A DNA stretch of 64,000 nucleotides from Salibaculum griseiflavum (GCF_003129565.1 NZ_QETF01000012.1:21671-85670), one strand, 5' to 3'; counted from the stretch's first letter, positions 17,603 through 27,007 are shown. Numbers and translations: made by a program. The notes: generated from the sequence alone by a model not told the origin.

Positions 17603-19303
17603 ATGCCCTATCAAAGCCCGGTTCCGCATATGCGCTTCCTTCTCGACAAGGTGGTGGGCTTCGATGCCGTCCGGGCCACCGACCGCTTTGCCGAGGCCAC
17701 GCCCGACATGGTCGATGCGATCCTGACCGAGGCCGGCAAGATGTGCGACGAGGTTCTTGCCCCGCTGCAACGCGTGGGCGACCAGCACCCGGCGACCCTC
17801 GAAAACGGCAAGGTGCGCACCCCGCCCGGCTTCGCCGAAGGCTATCGCGCCATTGCCGATGGTGGCTGGATCGGCATGTCCGCGCATCCAGACACAGGCG
17901 GGCTGGGCCTGCCGATGACCCTGACCAACGCGGTCAACGACATGATCTGTGGCGCCTGCCTTGCGATCCAGCTCAATCCCCTGATGACCCAGGGCCAGAT
18001 CGAGGCGCTGGAACACCATGCCAGCGAGGATATCAAGGCGCTCTATATCCCCAAGCTGATTTCCGGTGACTGGTGCGGCACCATGAATCTGACCGAGCCG
18101 CAGGCCGGGTCCGACGTGGGTGCCCTGCGCACCAAGGCCGAGCCGAACGGCGACGGCACCTACGCGATCACCGGCCAGAAAATCTATATCAGCTGGGCCG
18201 ACAACGATTTCACCGAGAACGTCTGCCACCTCGTGCTGGCCCGCCTGCCGGACGGGGCGCCGGGCACCAAGGGGATCAGCCTGTTCATGGTGCCCAAGAT
18301 GATCCCCGATGAAGATGGCAACCCCGGCGCGCGCAACTCCCTGCGTGTGGTCAGCCTGGAACACAAGATGGGCCTGCACGGGTCGCCCACGGCGGTGATG
18401 GAATATAACGGGGCAACCGGCTGGCTGGTCGGCGAGCCGCATGGCGGGATGGCCGCGATGTTCACCATGATGAACAATGCGCGCCTCGGCGTCGGCACCC
18501 ATGGCATCGGCGTGGCCGAGGGCGCGTATCAGCACGCGCTGGCCTATGCGCTGGATCGCAGGCAAGGCAAGGTCGGCGGCACCGGCACCATCGTCGAACA
18601 CCCCGATGTGCGGCGGATGCTGGCCAGCATGAAGGCCGACACCTTCGCCGCCCGCGCCATCGCCTTCGCCAATGCCGTGGCCATCGACATGGGCACGGCG
18701 ACGGACGACCCGGCCTGGCAGGCCCGCGCCGCCCTTCTGACGCCGATCACCAAGGCCTTCGGCACCGAGGTCGGGATGCGGGTGGCGGAACTCGGCGTGC
18801 AGGTGCATGGCGGCATGGGCTATATCGAGGAAACCGGCGCCGCCCAGTATTCCCGCGATGTGCGCGTTTCGGCGATCTACGAGGGCACCAACGGCATCCA
18901 GGCGATCGACCTTGTCGGGCGCAAGATGATGGACGGGGGCGAGGCCGCCATCGCCCTGATCGACGAGATCTGCGAAGGGGCCGACGCGGCCAAGGCAACC
19001 CTGCCGGACCTGGCGCAGGATGTGTATGAGGCCGCCGAAACGCTGCGCGAAGCGGTTGAATGGCTGGTTGCGCAGGAAATGCCGGACCGGCTGGCCGGGG
19101 CCACACCGTTTCTGATGGGCTTTGCCCGCGTTCTGGGTGGACACTTTCACCTCATTGCGGCGCGTCAGGGCGATGACGGCCACGAAAGGCTGGCGCGATT
19201 CTACATCACCCGACTGTTGCCGGAATATGCGGCCCACCTGGCCGAAGCCCGCGCCGGGGCGGCAGACCTCATGGCACTGACGCTTGACGACCTGGGCGCG
19301 TGA
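17603..19303 (+). CDS. acyl-CoA dehydrogenase with C-terminal extension domain
   Basis: FAD enzyme that oxidises acyl-CoA thioesters and passes electrons to ETF. 566 aa from ATG 17603 (AAGAGG at 17592-17597). Conserved: NLTEPQAGSDVGALRTKA (flavin/substrate loop), RVAELGVQVHGGMGYIEE, and YEGTNGIQAIDLVGRK, whose Glu is the usual catalytic base. The long form with an acyl-CoA dehydrogenase C-terminal domain resembles the DmdC branch that acts on 3-methylmercaptopropionyl-CoA in marine Roseobacters. I cannot separate DmdC itself from paralogues by eye. Its electron acceptor chain includes the ETF-QO encoded at 27008-28657. Confidence 0.9.
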   Translation: MPYQSPVPHMRFLLDKVVGFDAVRATDRFAEATPDMVDAILTEAGKMCDEVLAPLQRVGDQHPATLENGKVRTPPGFAEGYRAIADGGWIGMSAHPDTGGLGLPMTLTNAVNDMICGACLAIQLNPLMTQGQIEALEHHASEDIKALYIPKLISGDWCGTMNLTEPQAGSDVGALRTKAEPNGDGTYAITGQKIYISWADNDFTENVCHLVLARLPDGAPGTKGISLFMVPKMIPDEDGNPGARNSLRVVSLEHKMGLHGSPTAVMEYNGATGWLVGEPHGGMAAMFTMMNNARLGVGTHGIGVAEGAYQHALAYALDRRQGKVGGTGTIVEHPDVRRMLASMKADTFAARAIAFANAVAIDMGTATDDPAWQARAALLTPITKAFGTEVGMRVAELGVQVHGGMGYIEETGAAQYSRDVRVSAIYEGTNGIQAIDLVGRKMMDGGEAAIALIDEICEGADAAKATLPDLAQDVYEAAETLREAVEWLVAQEMPDRLAGATPFLMGFARVLGGHFHLIAARQGDDGHERLARFYITRLLPEYAAHLAEARAGAADLMALTLDDLGA

Positions 19304-19318
19304 TGGTCTGAGGCGGCC

Positions 19319-20344
19319 ATGACCGGCATCCGCTATCCTTGGGACACACCGCCAGAGCACGGCGCGGCTACGGAGATTGCCGAAGGCGTCCTATGGCTGC
19401 GCCTGCCCCTTCCCATGGCACTGGACCATGTCAACGTCTACGCACTGGACGAGGGCGACGGCTGGACCCTGATCGACACCGGCTTTGACAGCCGCAAGTC
19501 GCGGGGCATATGGGAAACGATCCTTGCCGGACCGCTGGCCGGCAAGCCCGTCACCCGCGTCATCTGCACCCACCACCACCCCGACCACATGGGCCTGGCC
19601 GGCTGGTTTCAGGAGGCGGGCGCGGACCTGGCCATGCCACGCACCGGTTGGCTGATGGCGCGGATGCTGCAACTGGACGAACAGCCGGCCTATCCGGCCC
19701 GGTCGATCACCTTCTACGAACGTGCGGGCATGGACCCGCAGATCTTGGAAAGTCGCCGTAGCGAACGGCCCTTCAACTTTGCCGATTGCACGCATCCCTT
19801 GCCGCTGGGCTATACCCGGCTGCAAGAAGGACAAGTGATCCGCATGGGCGGCCGCGACTGGGACGTCCGGATGGGGAATGGCCACGCCCCGGAACATGCG
19901 ACGTTCTGGTCGCGCGACGACGACCTTGTGATTGCTGGTGACCAGTTGCTGCCCTCGATCAGCCCCAATATCGGGGTCTATCCGACCGAACCGGAGGCGG
20001 ACCCCCTGGCCGAATGGCTGGACAGCTGCGCGCGGTTTCAACCCTTGGCCGAGGACCGCCATCTTGTCTTGGGCGGGCACAAGCTACCCTTTACCGGACT
20101 ACCCTTGCGCCTGACGCAGCTGATCGAGAACCACCATGGGGCCTTGCGGCGGCTGATGGATCACCTGGCCGAACCGCGCCGCGCAGGCGATTGCTTCCTT
20201 CCGATCTTCAAGCGCGAGATTTCCGGCGGCCAATACGGGCTGGCCCTGGTCGAAGCCTTGGCCCATCTGAACCACCTGTATCAGACAGGACAGGCCACTC
20301 GGGAATTGCGGGAAGACGGCGCCTGGTGGTTTCAGGCCGCCTGA
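19319..20344 (+). CDS. metallo-beta-lactamase-fold hydrolase
   Basis: 341 aa. The zinc motif THHHPDHMGLAGW (about residues 83-95) and ALDEGDGWTLIDTGFDS upstream of it define the MBL fold; GNGHAPEHATF and IAGDQLLPSI give later metal ligands. A C-terminal helical region (about 245-341) resembles the winged-helix-like tail found in LACTB2/SoxH-type members. It starts 15 bases after the acyl-CoA dehydrogenase and is probably cotranscribed, so a thioester hydrolase role is plausible but unproven. Confidence 0.88.
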   Translation: MTGIRYPWDTPPEHGAATEIAEGVLWLRLPLPMALDHVNVYALDEGDGWTLIDTGFDSRKSRGIWETILAGPLAGKPVTRVICTHHHPDHMGLAGWFQEAGADLAMPRTGWLMARMLQLDEQPAYPARSITFYERAGMDPQILESRRSERPFNFADCTHPLPLGYTRLQEGQVIRMGGRDWDVRMGNGHAPEHATFWSRDDDLVIAGDQLLPSISPNIGVYPTEPEADPLAEWLDSCARFQPLAEDRHLVLGGHKLPFTGLPLRLTQLIENHHGALRRLMDHLAEPRRAGDCFLPIFKREISGGQYGLALVEALAHLNHLYQTGQATRELREDGAWWFQAA

Positions 20345-20346
20345 CG

Positions 20347-20589
20347 CTATTGCCCCCGGTTGGCCGTGCGCGCGTATAGCCGTGCCACGATGCGGCTGGC
20401 GGTCTTCTCGCACAGCGCCGGCACCACGGCATGAATCAGCGCAGCACCCGCCGCAACGGCCAGCCAGAAGGCAAAACGCAAGGCAAAGCCCATATGCTGC
20501 AGATAGCTCTCTTCGACGCTTGCGGGATGGTCGAGGAACACCCGGCGGGCAAGGCTGGCGCGATGGGATTGGTCGGTGGTGTCGGTCAT
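20347..20589 (-). CDS. DUF6356 family small membrane protein
   Basis: 80 aa. The N-terminal block RRVFLDHPASVEESYLQHMG followed by one hydrophobic helix (FALRFAFWLAVAAGAALIH) and a VPALCEKTAS segment matches the small alphaproteobacterial DUF6356 proteins, whose role is unknown. It is convergent with the MBL gene (two bases apart) and divergent from the Lrp/AsnC regulator, which might control it. Confidence 0.75.
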   Translation of the reverse strand: MTDTTDQSHRASLARRVFLDHPASVEESYLQHMGFALRFAFWLAVAAGAALIHAVVPALCEKTASRIVARLYARTANRGQ

Positions 20590-20694
20590 GGGACCTCCTT
20601 GATCTGAACTGCCGCCATCTTAGCGCTTGCACCGCGACGTCTGATCTCAAAGAATGGGGCGGTAGTCGAAATTCTTGGGATATGATCTCACATA

Positions 20695-21153
20695 ATGGCA
20701 GAATTGGACGATCTGAGCCGCAAAATCCTTGCATTGCTGCAGCAGGACGCCACGCTGACCGCCGACGAAATCTCGGAACGGGTGGCCTTGTCGCGCAACG
20801 CGGTCTGGCGGCGCATCCGGCAGATGGAAGAAGCCGGCATCATCACCGGGCGCGTCGCCCTGGCCGATCCGGTCAAGCTGGGTTGCCCGTTGGAGGTCAT
20901 GGTCCTTGTGCGCACCAACACCCATGACGCCCGCTGGATGGACAGGTTCCAGCGCATCGTTCGCGCCATGCCCGAAGTGGTGGGCGTCTACCGCATGTCC
21001 GGCGACCTGGATTACCTGCTGCGGGTGCGTGTCGCGGATGTGGCCGCCTATGACGCCTTTTACAAACGTGTGATCGCGCAGGTTCCGGTCTCGGATATGT
21101 CGGCCAGTTTCGTTATGGAGGAAATCAAGGAAACGACGGCCCTGCCGTTGTGA
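20695..21153 (+). CDS. Lrp/AsnC family transcriptional regulator
   Basis: 152 aa. N-terminal winged helix: DDLSRKILALLQQDATLTAD, then LSRNAVWRRIRQMEEAGII as recognition helix (about residues 27-45). The C-terminal RAM/AsnC ligand domain includes VVGVYRMSGDLDYLLRVRV (about 96-114). These proteins sense amino acids and often control the divergent neighbour, here the DUF6356 gene, or amino-acid export genes. AzlCD lies 1.3 kb downstream but is not adjacent. Confidence 0.9.
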   Translation: MAELDDLSRKILALLQQDATLTADEISERVALSRNAVWRRIRQMEEAGIITGRVALADPVKLGCPLEVMVLVRTNTHDARWMDRFQRIVRAMPEVVGVYRMSGDLDYLLRVRVADVAAYDAFYKRVIAQVPVSDMSASFVMEEIKETTALPL

Positions 21154-21170
21154 CACAGCCGGAGGCCGGA

Positions 21171-21656
21171 ATGGAAAACGACATCAAGACCACAGCCGAG
21201 GCGATAGAGGCCCAGGCCCTGCCCCGCCGCCATGAGGTCCACGCGGATGACGAGTCCCCCTCGCAAAAACCCTTGCCGGATGCGATCGCCAAGACCCCGG
21301 TGCAGCAGAAGAGCCCGGCGGAATGGGCTTATGAGCGCCTGATTCTCTACATCCAGAACTTCGAGGAACAGCTCGATGACGAGCACGAGATCGCCATGGG
21401 CTTTGCCGGCAGTGACAGCGGCGTCATGCGGATCGAGGGGATGGGGTTCTTCGATCCTGACATCATTACGTTTTACGGATCCGACGCAAACGGGATCAAG
21501 ACGCAGCTGATCCAGCATGTGAGCCAGCTCTCTGTGATGCTCCGGGCCCTGCCCAAGCATATCGACCGCAAGGAGCCAACCCGGATCGGATTCCGACTGG
21601 CGCGCGATCTCCAGGACGAGGCCGGAGCGGGTGAAAACGAGGATGCGACAGGCTGA
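21171..21656 (+). CDS. DUF6173 family protein
   Basis: 161 aa from ATG 21171, chosen because GGAGG (21161-21165) sits five bases upstream; a GTG at 21150 overlapping the regulator stop is the alternative. The N-terminal third is charged and looks disordered. The conserved core is SPAEWAYERLILYIQNFEEQ followed by EIAMGFAGSDSGVMRIEGMG, which I recognise as DUF6173, of unknown function and restricted mainly to alphaproteobacteria. No membrane segment. Confidence 0.72.
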   Translation: MENDIKTTAEAIEAQALPRRHEVHADDESPSQKPLPDAIAKTPVQQKSPAEWAYERLILYIQNFEEQLDDEHEIAMGFAGSDSGVMRIEGMGFFDPDIITFYGSDANGIKTQLIQHVSQLSVMLRALPKHIDRKEPTRIGFRLARDLQDEAGAGENEDATG

Positions 21657-21734
21657 CCGCCGGATCGGGGCTGACAGGGCCGCCGGAATGGGCTACATCC
21701 GCTGCATCGAAAGCTGGATTTCCGAGGGAACGAC

Positions 21735-21869
21735 ATGGCAGACCACAAGCACGGTGAGATGGACATCACCGAACAGGAAAAGACCTTTGCCGGGTTCATG
21801 ACATTCACGGTGCGCACCACCATCGTGATCATCGTGGCGCTGATCCTGCTTGCGCTGATCAACGGCTGA
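21735..21869 (+). CDS. aa3-type cytochrome c oxidase subunit IV
   Basis: 44-residue single-span protein: MADHKHGEMDITEQEKTFAG, then a membrane helix TTIVIIVALILLALING. This is the small bacterial COX aa3 subunit IV (seen in the Paracoccus/Rhodobacter oxidase structures), a peripheral helix of the terminal oxidase. A purine-rich ribosome site (GAGGG, 21724-21728) precedes the ATG. No other oxidase subunit gene is in the window. Confidence 0.85.
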   Translation: MADHKHGEMDITEQEKTFAGFMTFTVRTTIVIIVALILLALING

Positions 21870-21884
21870 TCGGGCAGCCCCGTC

Positions 21885-22499
21885 ATGGACCGCCGCAAAT
21901 TCATCCTGACCGCGCCGCTGGCCCTTGCCGCCTGCGGGGCGCCCCGCGTGTGGGCACCCGATGAATTCGTGGCGGCAAAGGCCTATTCCCATCCCGGGCC
22001 GAAGTCCCTGACGCTGTTCACCATGAAGAATACCGGTAGCGACAACGGTGCGCATACCGGTCTGATGATCAATGCCAGCCAAAGGGTGCTTTTCGATCCG
22101 GCCGGCACATTCGGCCACCCCTCGATCCCCGAACGCAACGACGTGCATTTCGGCATCACGCCGCGGATCGAGCAGTTCTATATTTCCTATCATTCGCGGA
22201 TCACCTACTACACGCTGATACAGTATGTTGAGGTTTCACCCGAAACCGCCGAACTGGCGATGCGGCTGGTGATGGAAAACGGCCCCACGCCGAAATCGCT
22301 GTGCACGACGCATACCTCGCGCATTCTCGCGCAATTGCCGGGGTTCGGCTTCATCCGGACGACGATTTTCCCCAACAACCTGGCCGATCAGTTTGCCCGT
22401 GTGCCAGGAGTGCAAACCTCGGAATACCGCGAGACTGACAGCGACGACAAATCCGTCGCTGCCGCACAGATCGACCGGGCTATCCGGACAGGCCAGTAA
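21885..22499 (+). CDS. putative lipoprotein of unknown function
   Basis: 204 aa. MDRRKFILTAPLALAACGAP has a lipobox (LALAAC, Cys17), predicting lipid attachment and release from the inner membrane. The mature part includes TGLMINASQRVLFDPAG and ENGPTPKSLCTTHTSRIL, suggesting a compact enzyme-like fold with a conserved His/Cys region. The spacing of His and Cys recalls NlpC/P60-like or amidase-like proteins, but I cannot assign it. Its 3' end overlaps the convergent azlD by 20 bases. Confidence 0.75.
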   Translation: MDRRKFILTAPLALAACGAPRVWAPDEFVAAKAYSHPGPKSLTLFTMKNTGSDNGAHTGLMINASQRVLFDPAGTFGHPSIPERNDVHFGITPRIEQFYISYHSRITYYTLIQYVEVSPETAELAMRLVMENGPTPKSLCTTHTSRILAQLPGFGFIRTTIFPNNLADQFARVPGVQTSEYRETDSDDKSVAAAQIDRAIRTGQ

Positions 22500-22812
22500 G
22501 CCACAAAACTGCGTAGAGCGTGATTGCCCCGGCACCCATTGCGCCGATCACGTTCCGTGTGAGATAGCCCACCCCCACAGTCACAACCGCCGCCGCGAAA
22601 CGTGGCAGGTCTGGTGTGCCCCCGGTGGCAGCGGGCCACAGAACCAGCGGCGCCACCAGCCCGGGCAGAACCGCGACGGCGGTATAGCGCAGATGCCGCA
22701 GCACCCAGTCCGGCAGCCGCGCGGCCCCCAGGACCCCGAGGAAGGAAAACCGCAGAAGGAAGGTGCCGATCCCCACCGCCACGATGATCGTCCAGATCGT
22801 CGCGTCGCTCAT
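22480..22812 (-). CDS. azlD: branched-chain amino acid exporter small subunit AzlD
   Basis: 110 aa, almost entirely hydrophobic, with four predicted helices. TFLLRFSFLGVLGAARLPDW near the N-terminus is the AzlD/YgaH signature. The ATG at 22812 overlaps the azlC stop (ATGA), so the two are coupled. Together AzlC and AzlD export branched-chain amino acids. An open frame extending upstream is azlC antisense-frame noise. Confidence 0.85.
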   Translation of the reverse strand: MSDATIWTIIVAVGIGTFLLRFSFLGVLGAARLPDWVLRHLRYTAVAVLPGLVAPLVLWPAATGGTPDLPRFAAAVVTVGVGYLTRNVIGAMGAGAITLYAVLWLTGLSG

Positions 22813-23522
22813 GTCTGAACCCTCCGCGCCTGCCACAGCTCGACCTGGGCACCCACCATCATCGCCACAAGAGCCGCAACAAGCAGGCCAAGATTGTAGG
22901 GCACCCCTGCCAACACAAGGGCCAGCACGACCGAGGTGAAGGCCGCCGCCAGATGTGCCAGCGTGCGCATCATGGGGCCGATCATGGCCAGAAAGCAGAT
23001 CGGCAGGGCAAAATCCAGCGCCAGCCAGTCGGGGATTCCTTCGCCCAACCACAGGCCCAGCGCGGTCATCGCCACCCAGAACGGTGCGATGGGGGTGACC
23101 ACGCCGAAAAAGAAGCCCAGGCGCTGCGACACTGTCCAGTCGGGGTATTGTTCGAAGCGCATCGCAGAACAGGCAAAGCTCTGGTCCACGTTCAGATAGC
23201 CCGCCAATGCCCTCTGCCAGAGCGGCGCGGCGCCCAGCCAGGGCGCCAGCCATGCCGAATACATCGCCATGCGCAGGTTCACCGCCAGCGCGGTGGCGAC
23301 GATGATCAGCACCGGGGCGTTCTCGACCATCAATTGCAGGGCGGCGAATTGCGCTGCGCCGGCGAAGACAACGGTGGAAAAGGCCAGCGCCTGCGGTGTG
23401 GTCAAACCGGCCTCGGCCGCCACCACACCGAACAGCAATCCGAAGGGCCCAGTCACCAACAGGAAGGGAAGCCCGTCACGCAGGCCCAGGTAATACGTGT
23501 TTTTTGGCTTGGTTCGGGCCAA
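22809..23522 (-). CDS. azlC: branched-chain amino acid exporter large subunit AzlC
   Basis: 237 aa with seven to eight hydrophobic helices. GLRDGLPFLLVTGPFGLLFG and STVVFAGAAQFAALQLM (about residues 49-65) are typical AzlC blocks, as is AMYSAWLAPWLG. It forms the larger half of the AzlCD exporter with the gene immediately downstream. Divergent from mobA. Confidence 0.9.
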   Translation of the reverse strand: MARTKPKNTYYLGLRDGLPFLLVTGPFGLLFGVVAAEAGLTTPQALAFSTVVFAGAAQFAALQLMVENAPVLIIVATALAVNLRMAMYSAWLAPWLGAAPLWQRALAGYLNVDQSFACSAMRFEQYPDWTVSQRLGFFFGVVTPIAPFWVAMTALGLWLGEGIPDWLALDFALPICFLAMIGPMMRTLAHLAAAFTSVVLALVLAGVPYNLGLLVAALVAMMVGAQVELWQARRVQT

Positions 23523-23586
23523 GGGACTGACCTAAGGTTCGATAGCGACGGTTCGGACTATCGCGCCGCAAGGAGCAAGGCAACCG

Positions 23587-24180
23587 ATGACACAGCCGCT
23601 GGGCGTGATACTGGCAGGCGGGCGCGGCACGCGAATGGGGCACACGGACAAGGCCACCTTGATCCTGGGCGGCCAAACGCTGCTGCAACGGGCGATCGAC
23701 CGGCTGGAGCCGCAGGTCGCCGCCTTGGCGGTAAACACCAATACGGACTTGCCGACCGAGTTCACGCGGCTGCCCGACAGCATCACTGGCCACCCCGGCC
23801 CGTTGGCCGGGATTCTGGCCGCCCTGGACTGGGCGGCGGCGATGGGCGCACGCCACGTCGTGACCGTGCCGGTCGACGTGCCCTTCTTTCCCTGCGATCT
23901 GGTGCCGCGGCTTTTGCTGGCGGCCGAGGCGCACCCTGTGGGGCTGGCCATCGCGGCGGACGAAAGCGGCCTGCACCCGACCTTTGGACTCTGGCCCGTG
24001 GACCTGCGCCCGGACCTTTCCGCCGCCTTGGACAGTGGGGTTCGCAAGGTCACCGACTGGACCGACCAGTTTGGCGCTGCACAGGCCCATTTCCCGACAA
24101 CCGAGCCCTCGGCCTTTCTCAATGTAAACCGGCCCGAAGACCTGGCGCGCGCCGAAGCTGCCTTGGCCAACGCTACATGA
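23587..24180 (+). CDS. mobA: molybdenum cofactor guanylyltransferase
   Basis: 197-residue nucleotidyltransferase attaching GMP to Mo-molybdopterin. VILAGGRGTRMGHTDKATL (about residues 8-26) is the GTP-binding loop of MobA, and VTVPVDVPFFPCDLVPRL contains the metal-binding Asp. The stop overlaps the GNAT start (ATGA). Confidence 0.92.
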   Translation: MTQPLGVILAGGRGTRMGHTDKATLILGGQTLLQRAIDRLEPQVAALAVNTNTDLPTEFTRLPDSITGHPGPLAGILAALDWAAAMGARHVVTVPVDVPFFPCDLVPRLLLAAEAHPVGLAIAADESGLHPTFGLWPVDLRPDLSAALDSGVRKVTDWTDQFGAAQAHFPTTEPSAFLNVNRPEDLARAEAALANAT

Positions 24181-24758
24181 GCATCAGCCGCGGCTTCGCT
24201 GATGAGGAGCGGCCACGTATCGCGGCGCTCTACTGGGAGGCCTTCGGAGAAAAGCTCGGGCGGGTGATGGGGCCACGCGCCCGCGCCCTTGGTTTCCTGC
24301 AGGACGTGATGGACCCGGCCCACGCGATCACCATGCGCAACCCGGCGGGTGAATTGCTGGGACTTGTGGGCTTCAAGACCTATGAGGGCGCCTTTGTCGG
24401 TGGCGGGTTGGGGGACATGACGCGCCATTACGGCCGGCTTGGGGGGACATGGCGGGCCGGGATGCTCGCCCTGCTGGAGCGCGAGGTGGAAAATCATCGC
24501 TTCCTGATGGACGGGATCATCGTCGCGCCCGAGGACCGCGGTCGAGGCATCGGCACCGCCCTGCTGGACGCCATCGCGAAAGAGGCCGCGGGGCGCGGCT
24601 ATTCCGAGCTTCGGCTGGACGTCATCGACAGCAACCCGCGCGCCCGCGCCTTGTATGAACGGCAGGGTTTCGTGCCGGGCGGCGAACACAGGCTGGGCGT
24701 GCTGCGCCATGTCTTCGGATTTCGCAGCGCCACGACGATGATCCGGCGCGTGGGCTGA
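24177..24758 (+). CDS. GNAT family N-acetyltransferase
   Basis: 193 aa from ATG 24177, coupled to mobA. Acetyl-CoA binding motif A is clear: VAPEDRGRGIGTALLDAIA (about residues 121-139), followed by LDVIDSNPRARALYERQGF, the usual helix 4/beta 5 segment. The substrate is unknown. The mobA-GNAT pairing suggests cotranscription rather than shared chemistry. Confidence 0.85.
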   Translation: MSISRGFADEERPRIAALYWEAFGEKLGRVMGPRARALGFLQDVMDPAHAITMRNPAGELLGLVGFKTYEGAFVGGGLGDMTRHYGRLGGTWRAGMLALLEREVENHRFLMDGIIVAPEDRGRGIGTALLDAIAKEAAGRGYSELRLDVIDSNPRARALYERQGFVPGGEHRLGVLRHVFGFRSATTMIRRVG

Positions 24759-25274
24759 ACGGCCGACGCCGCCCTTGCACCCCGATCAGCGCGGCGGGCC
24801 GTCGTGCCGCTCCGCGCGCACCCCCGCGACCCGAATGCACGCCACTTGGCCGCCCCCCGAGCGGCAGCTTTGCGCAGGGAGCGGGGCTTGCAGAGTTCGG
24901 AGCGACCCTTCGCGAACGGCACGTGCCGGCCCGGGCGGACACTCAGGCCGACTGCGGCGAAAGGCAGGTCGAACCCATGTCCGACGTTTGTCGGGTGGCC
25001 TGTCGACAGACCGCGGGATGGCGACCGACGCCTTTTCTGCGCGCTTTATCCCTGCCATGTTCGCGCGCCGCATGAGCGATGCACCCAGCCCAACCTGATC
25101 GCCAGCCCCGTGGGCGGTCTGGCGATAGGCCGGCACCTTCGGTGCTATTCGGCCCGGGCTACAGAATGACCGCTTCGTCCCGCAAAGCAGCCGTCCGATT
25201 CTCTTCCTCAAGGAAGCTGAACGGGTGTTCAGGCCACCGCTTTCCCCCGGCATCTGCTGTCCGGGGGGCGCCGC
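24759..25274. other. long non-coding stretch, possible decayed repeat or gene remnant
   Basis: About 515 bases between convergent genes with no convincing coding frame; open frames here are Arg/Pro/Ser-rich and lack start signals. One hairpin is visible (GCACC 25133-25137 with GGTGC 25141-25145, flanked by GGCC on each side). The stretch around 24860-24925 has the look of an extragenic segment that recurs in Rhodobacterales genomes, but I cannot verify that here. Confidence 0.35.
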
Positions 25275-26291
25275 CTAGTCGAAGGCCCCCGTCACGCGCC
25301 CCAGCAGCATGAAGGCCCGCGCCGTGCGGGTCTCGGCAAGGGCGGCGATATCCTCGTCGCTGGCCTCGGGCTCAAAACTTTCGAGCATCTGGTCGAACTT
25401 GCGCAGGAAATGGTGCGCCGCATCGCGAAAGATCGTGTCCTCGCGCATCCGGCCCGCCGTCAATGCCAGCGAAGAGCGGTCACGCACACCGCCCAGAGCG
25501 GCCACGGCCTTGCCACGCTCACCCCGTGCAAAGCGGCGCCAGAATTCCGGGCGCGCCCGATCGGGGCGCAGGTCGTCCATGTAAATGCCGTCCTGGCTGA
25601 GCAGGGTCAGCACGTCCTGGCTGGCCTGGATCAGCTGGCGGGCGGAATGGTCCTTGAGCGCCCGGCGCAGGGCGGCGAAGCCGACTTCGTCATCCTGGGT
25701 GTCGGGAAAGTTCAGCGCGCGCACAAGATCGGACCGCTGGATCGGCGGGGTCATGTCCTCGGCGCTGGTGCCAAGGGCAAGGGTCGGCTGGTCGTCGCCC
25801 GGTTCGGGCTTGGGCGCGGGGGCAAGACGCGTGGCAGCCTGGGCGGGCCGCGCCGAGGTGAAGGTCGCCAGCGCGGTCTCTGTCTTTTGCGCGGCCTTGG
25901 CGATCTCGTTGAGCTTCTTCTCGACGGTCGGGTCCATGCCGCCCGCCCCGCGCGCCTGCCGGTCGGCCACGTAGGTCTGACGCATGGCGTCGATGGCCGC
26001 CTGCAACCGACGCGATTCCTCGCGCACGATCCGGGCCGAGCGCATGGCAATGGCGGCCACCCAGATCACCGCAATGGGCAGGAACACCGCCAAAAGGGTC
26101 ATCACGAACCCCATGGTGTCGAACCCGCCGCCCTCGGTTTCCGTGGGCAGGATGAGGAAGAACAGCGCCGCCGCCGCCAGCCACACCAGGCTGAGCGCGC
26201 CGGCAATGATTTCCACAGCCGAGAGGCGCAGCCCCTCGGGCTTTTCTCCTGCCTTGAGGGCCGCGTCGGCCTTGGTGGGGCGCATCGCCAT
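25275..26291 (-). CDS. conserved membrane protein with coiled-coil-like middle (unknown function)
   Basis: 338 aa. Two N-terminal hydrophobic helices (about residues 25-48 and 58-82) precede a helical charged segment (RIVREESRRLQAAIDAMRQT), an Ala/Pro linker (about 150-185), and a helical C-terminal domain beginning near QRSDLVRALNFPDTQDDEVG. I do not recognise a named family. The layout suggests a cytoplasmic C-terminal domain tethered to the inner membrane. The stop is 18 bases downstream of greA's end, so both are probably on one transcript. Confidence 0.8.
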   Translation of the reverse strand: MAMRPTKADAALKAGEKPEGLRLSAVEIIAGALSLVWLAAAALFFLILPTETEGGGFDTMGFVMTLLAVFLPIAVIWVAAIAMRSARIVREESRRLQAAIDAMRQTYVADRQARGAGGMDPTVEKKLNEIAKAAQKTETALATFTSARPAQAATRLAPAPKPEPGDDQPTLALGTSAEDMTPPIQRSDLVRALNFPDTQDDEVGFAALRRALKDHSARQLIQASQDVLTLLSQDGIYMDDLRPDRARPEFWRRFARGERGKAVAALGGVRDRSSLALTAGRMREDTIFRDAAHHFLRKFDQMLESFEPEASDEDIAALAETRTARAFMLLGRVTGAFD

Positions 26292-26309
26292 TATCGCGGG
26301 TCTCCGGCC

Positions 26310-26780
26310 CTAGAGGTAGGAAATCTTCAGGATCTCGTAGCTGCGGTCGCCGCCGGGCGTGCGCACTTCGACGCTGTCGCCCTCTTCCTTGCCGATCAGG
26401 GCACGGGCAAGGGGCGACTTTATGTTGAGGCGTCCGTTTTCAAGATCGGCCTCGTATTCACCGACGATCTGGTAGGTCTTCTCCTCGTCGGTATCCTCGT
26501 CCACGATCTCGACCGTGGCGCCGAACTTGATCGCGCCCGACATCTTTGCCGGGTCGATCACGTCGGCCAGCGACATCACGCCCTCCAGCTCCTTGATGCG
26601 GCCCTCGATGAAGGACTGCTTTTCCTTGGCGGAATGATACTCGGCATTTTCGGACAGATCGCCATGTTCGCGCGCCTCGGCAATGGCCTTGATGATGGCC
26701 GGGCGTTCCTCGCTCTTCAATTGCTTCAGCTCGGCTTCGAGCTTGGTGTAACCGGCACGAGTCAGCGGTATCTTTTCCAT
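26310..26780 (-). CDS. greA: transcription elongation factor GreA
   Basis: 156 aa from ATG 26780; the in-frame extension upstream is not Gre-like. GreA enters the RNA polymerase secondary channel and stimulates cleavage of backtracked RNA. The N-terminal coiled coil contains [20 protein letters not shown], with the acidic tip residues that position Mg, and the C-terminal FKBP-like domain has [18 protein letters not shown]. Full length. Confidence 0.95.
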   Translation of the reverse strand: MEKIPLTRAGYTKLEAELKQLKSEERPAIIKAIAEAREHGDLSENAEYHSAKEKQSFIEGRIKELEGVMSLADVIDPAKMSGAIKFGATVEIVDEDTDEEKTYQIVGEYEADLENGRLNIKSPLARALIGKEEGDSVEVRTPGGDRSYEILKISYL

Positions 26781-27007
26781 TGGTCCGTCCTGAAAAGGTA
26801 AAACAGCAAGTGGGCGTTCATAACCCCTTGGACCATTGGGCCTCAAGGGGGCATGCGCCATGCAGGAGAATATGGGCTGAAAGCGTGTCCGCAAGCCCCG
26901 CACAGGTCGCGACGCGACAATTTAACGTCGTGTCTCGATTGCCCTTGAATTGCCGGTCCTGTAACCAAGGCGAAACATAGTTGCGCGCATGACAGGGGAG
27001 GCCCGGA

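Noticed and set aside
24775..25253. Several overlapping short frames between the GNAT gene and the 25275-26291 gene
   Set aside because: Ser/Arg/Pro-rich translations, no ribosome sites, no family; treated as non-coding.
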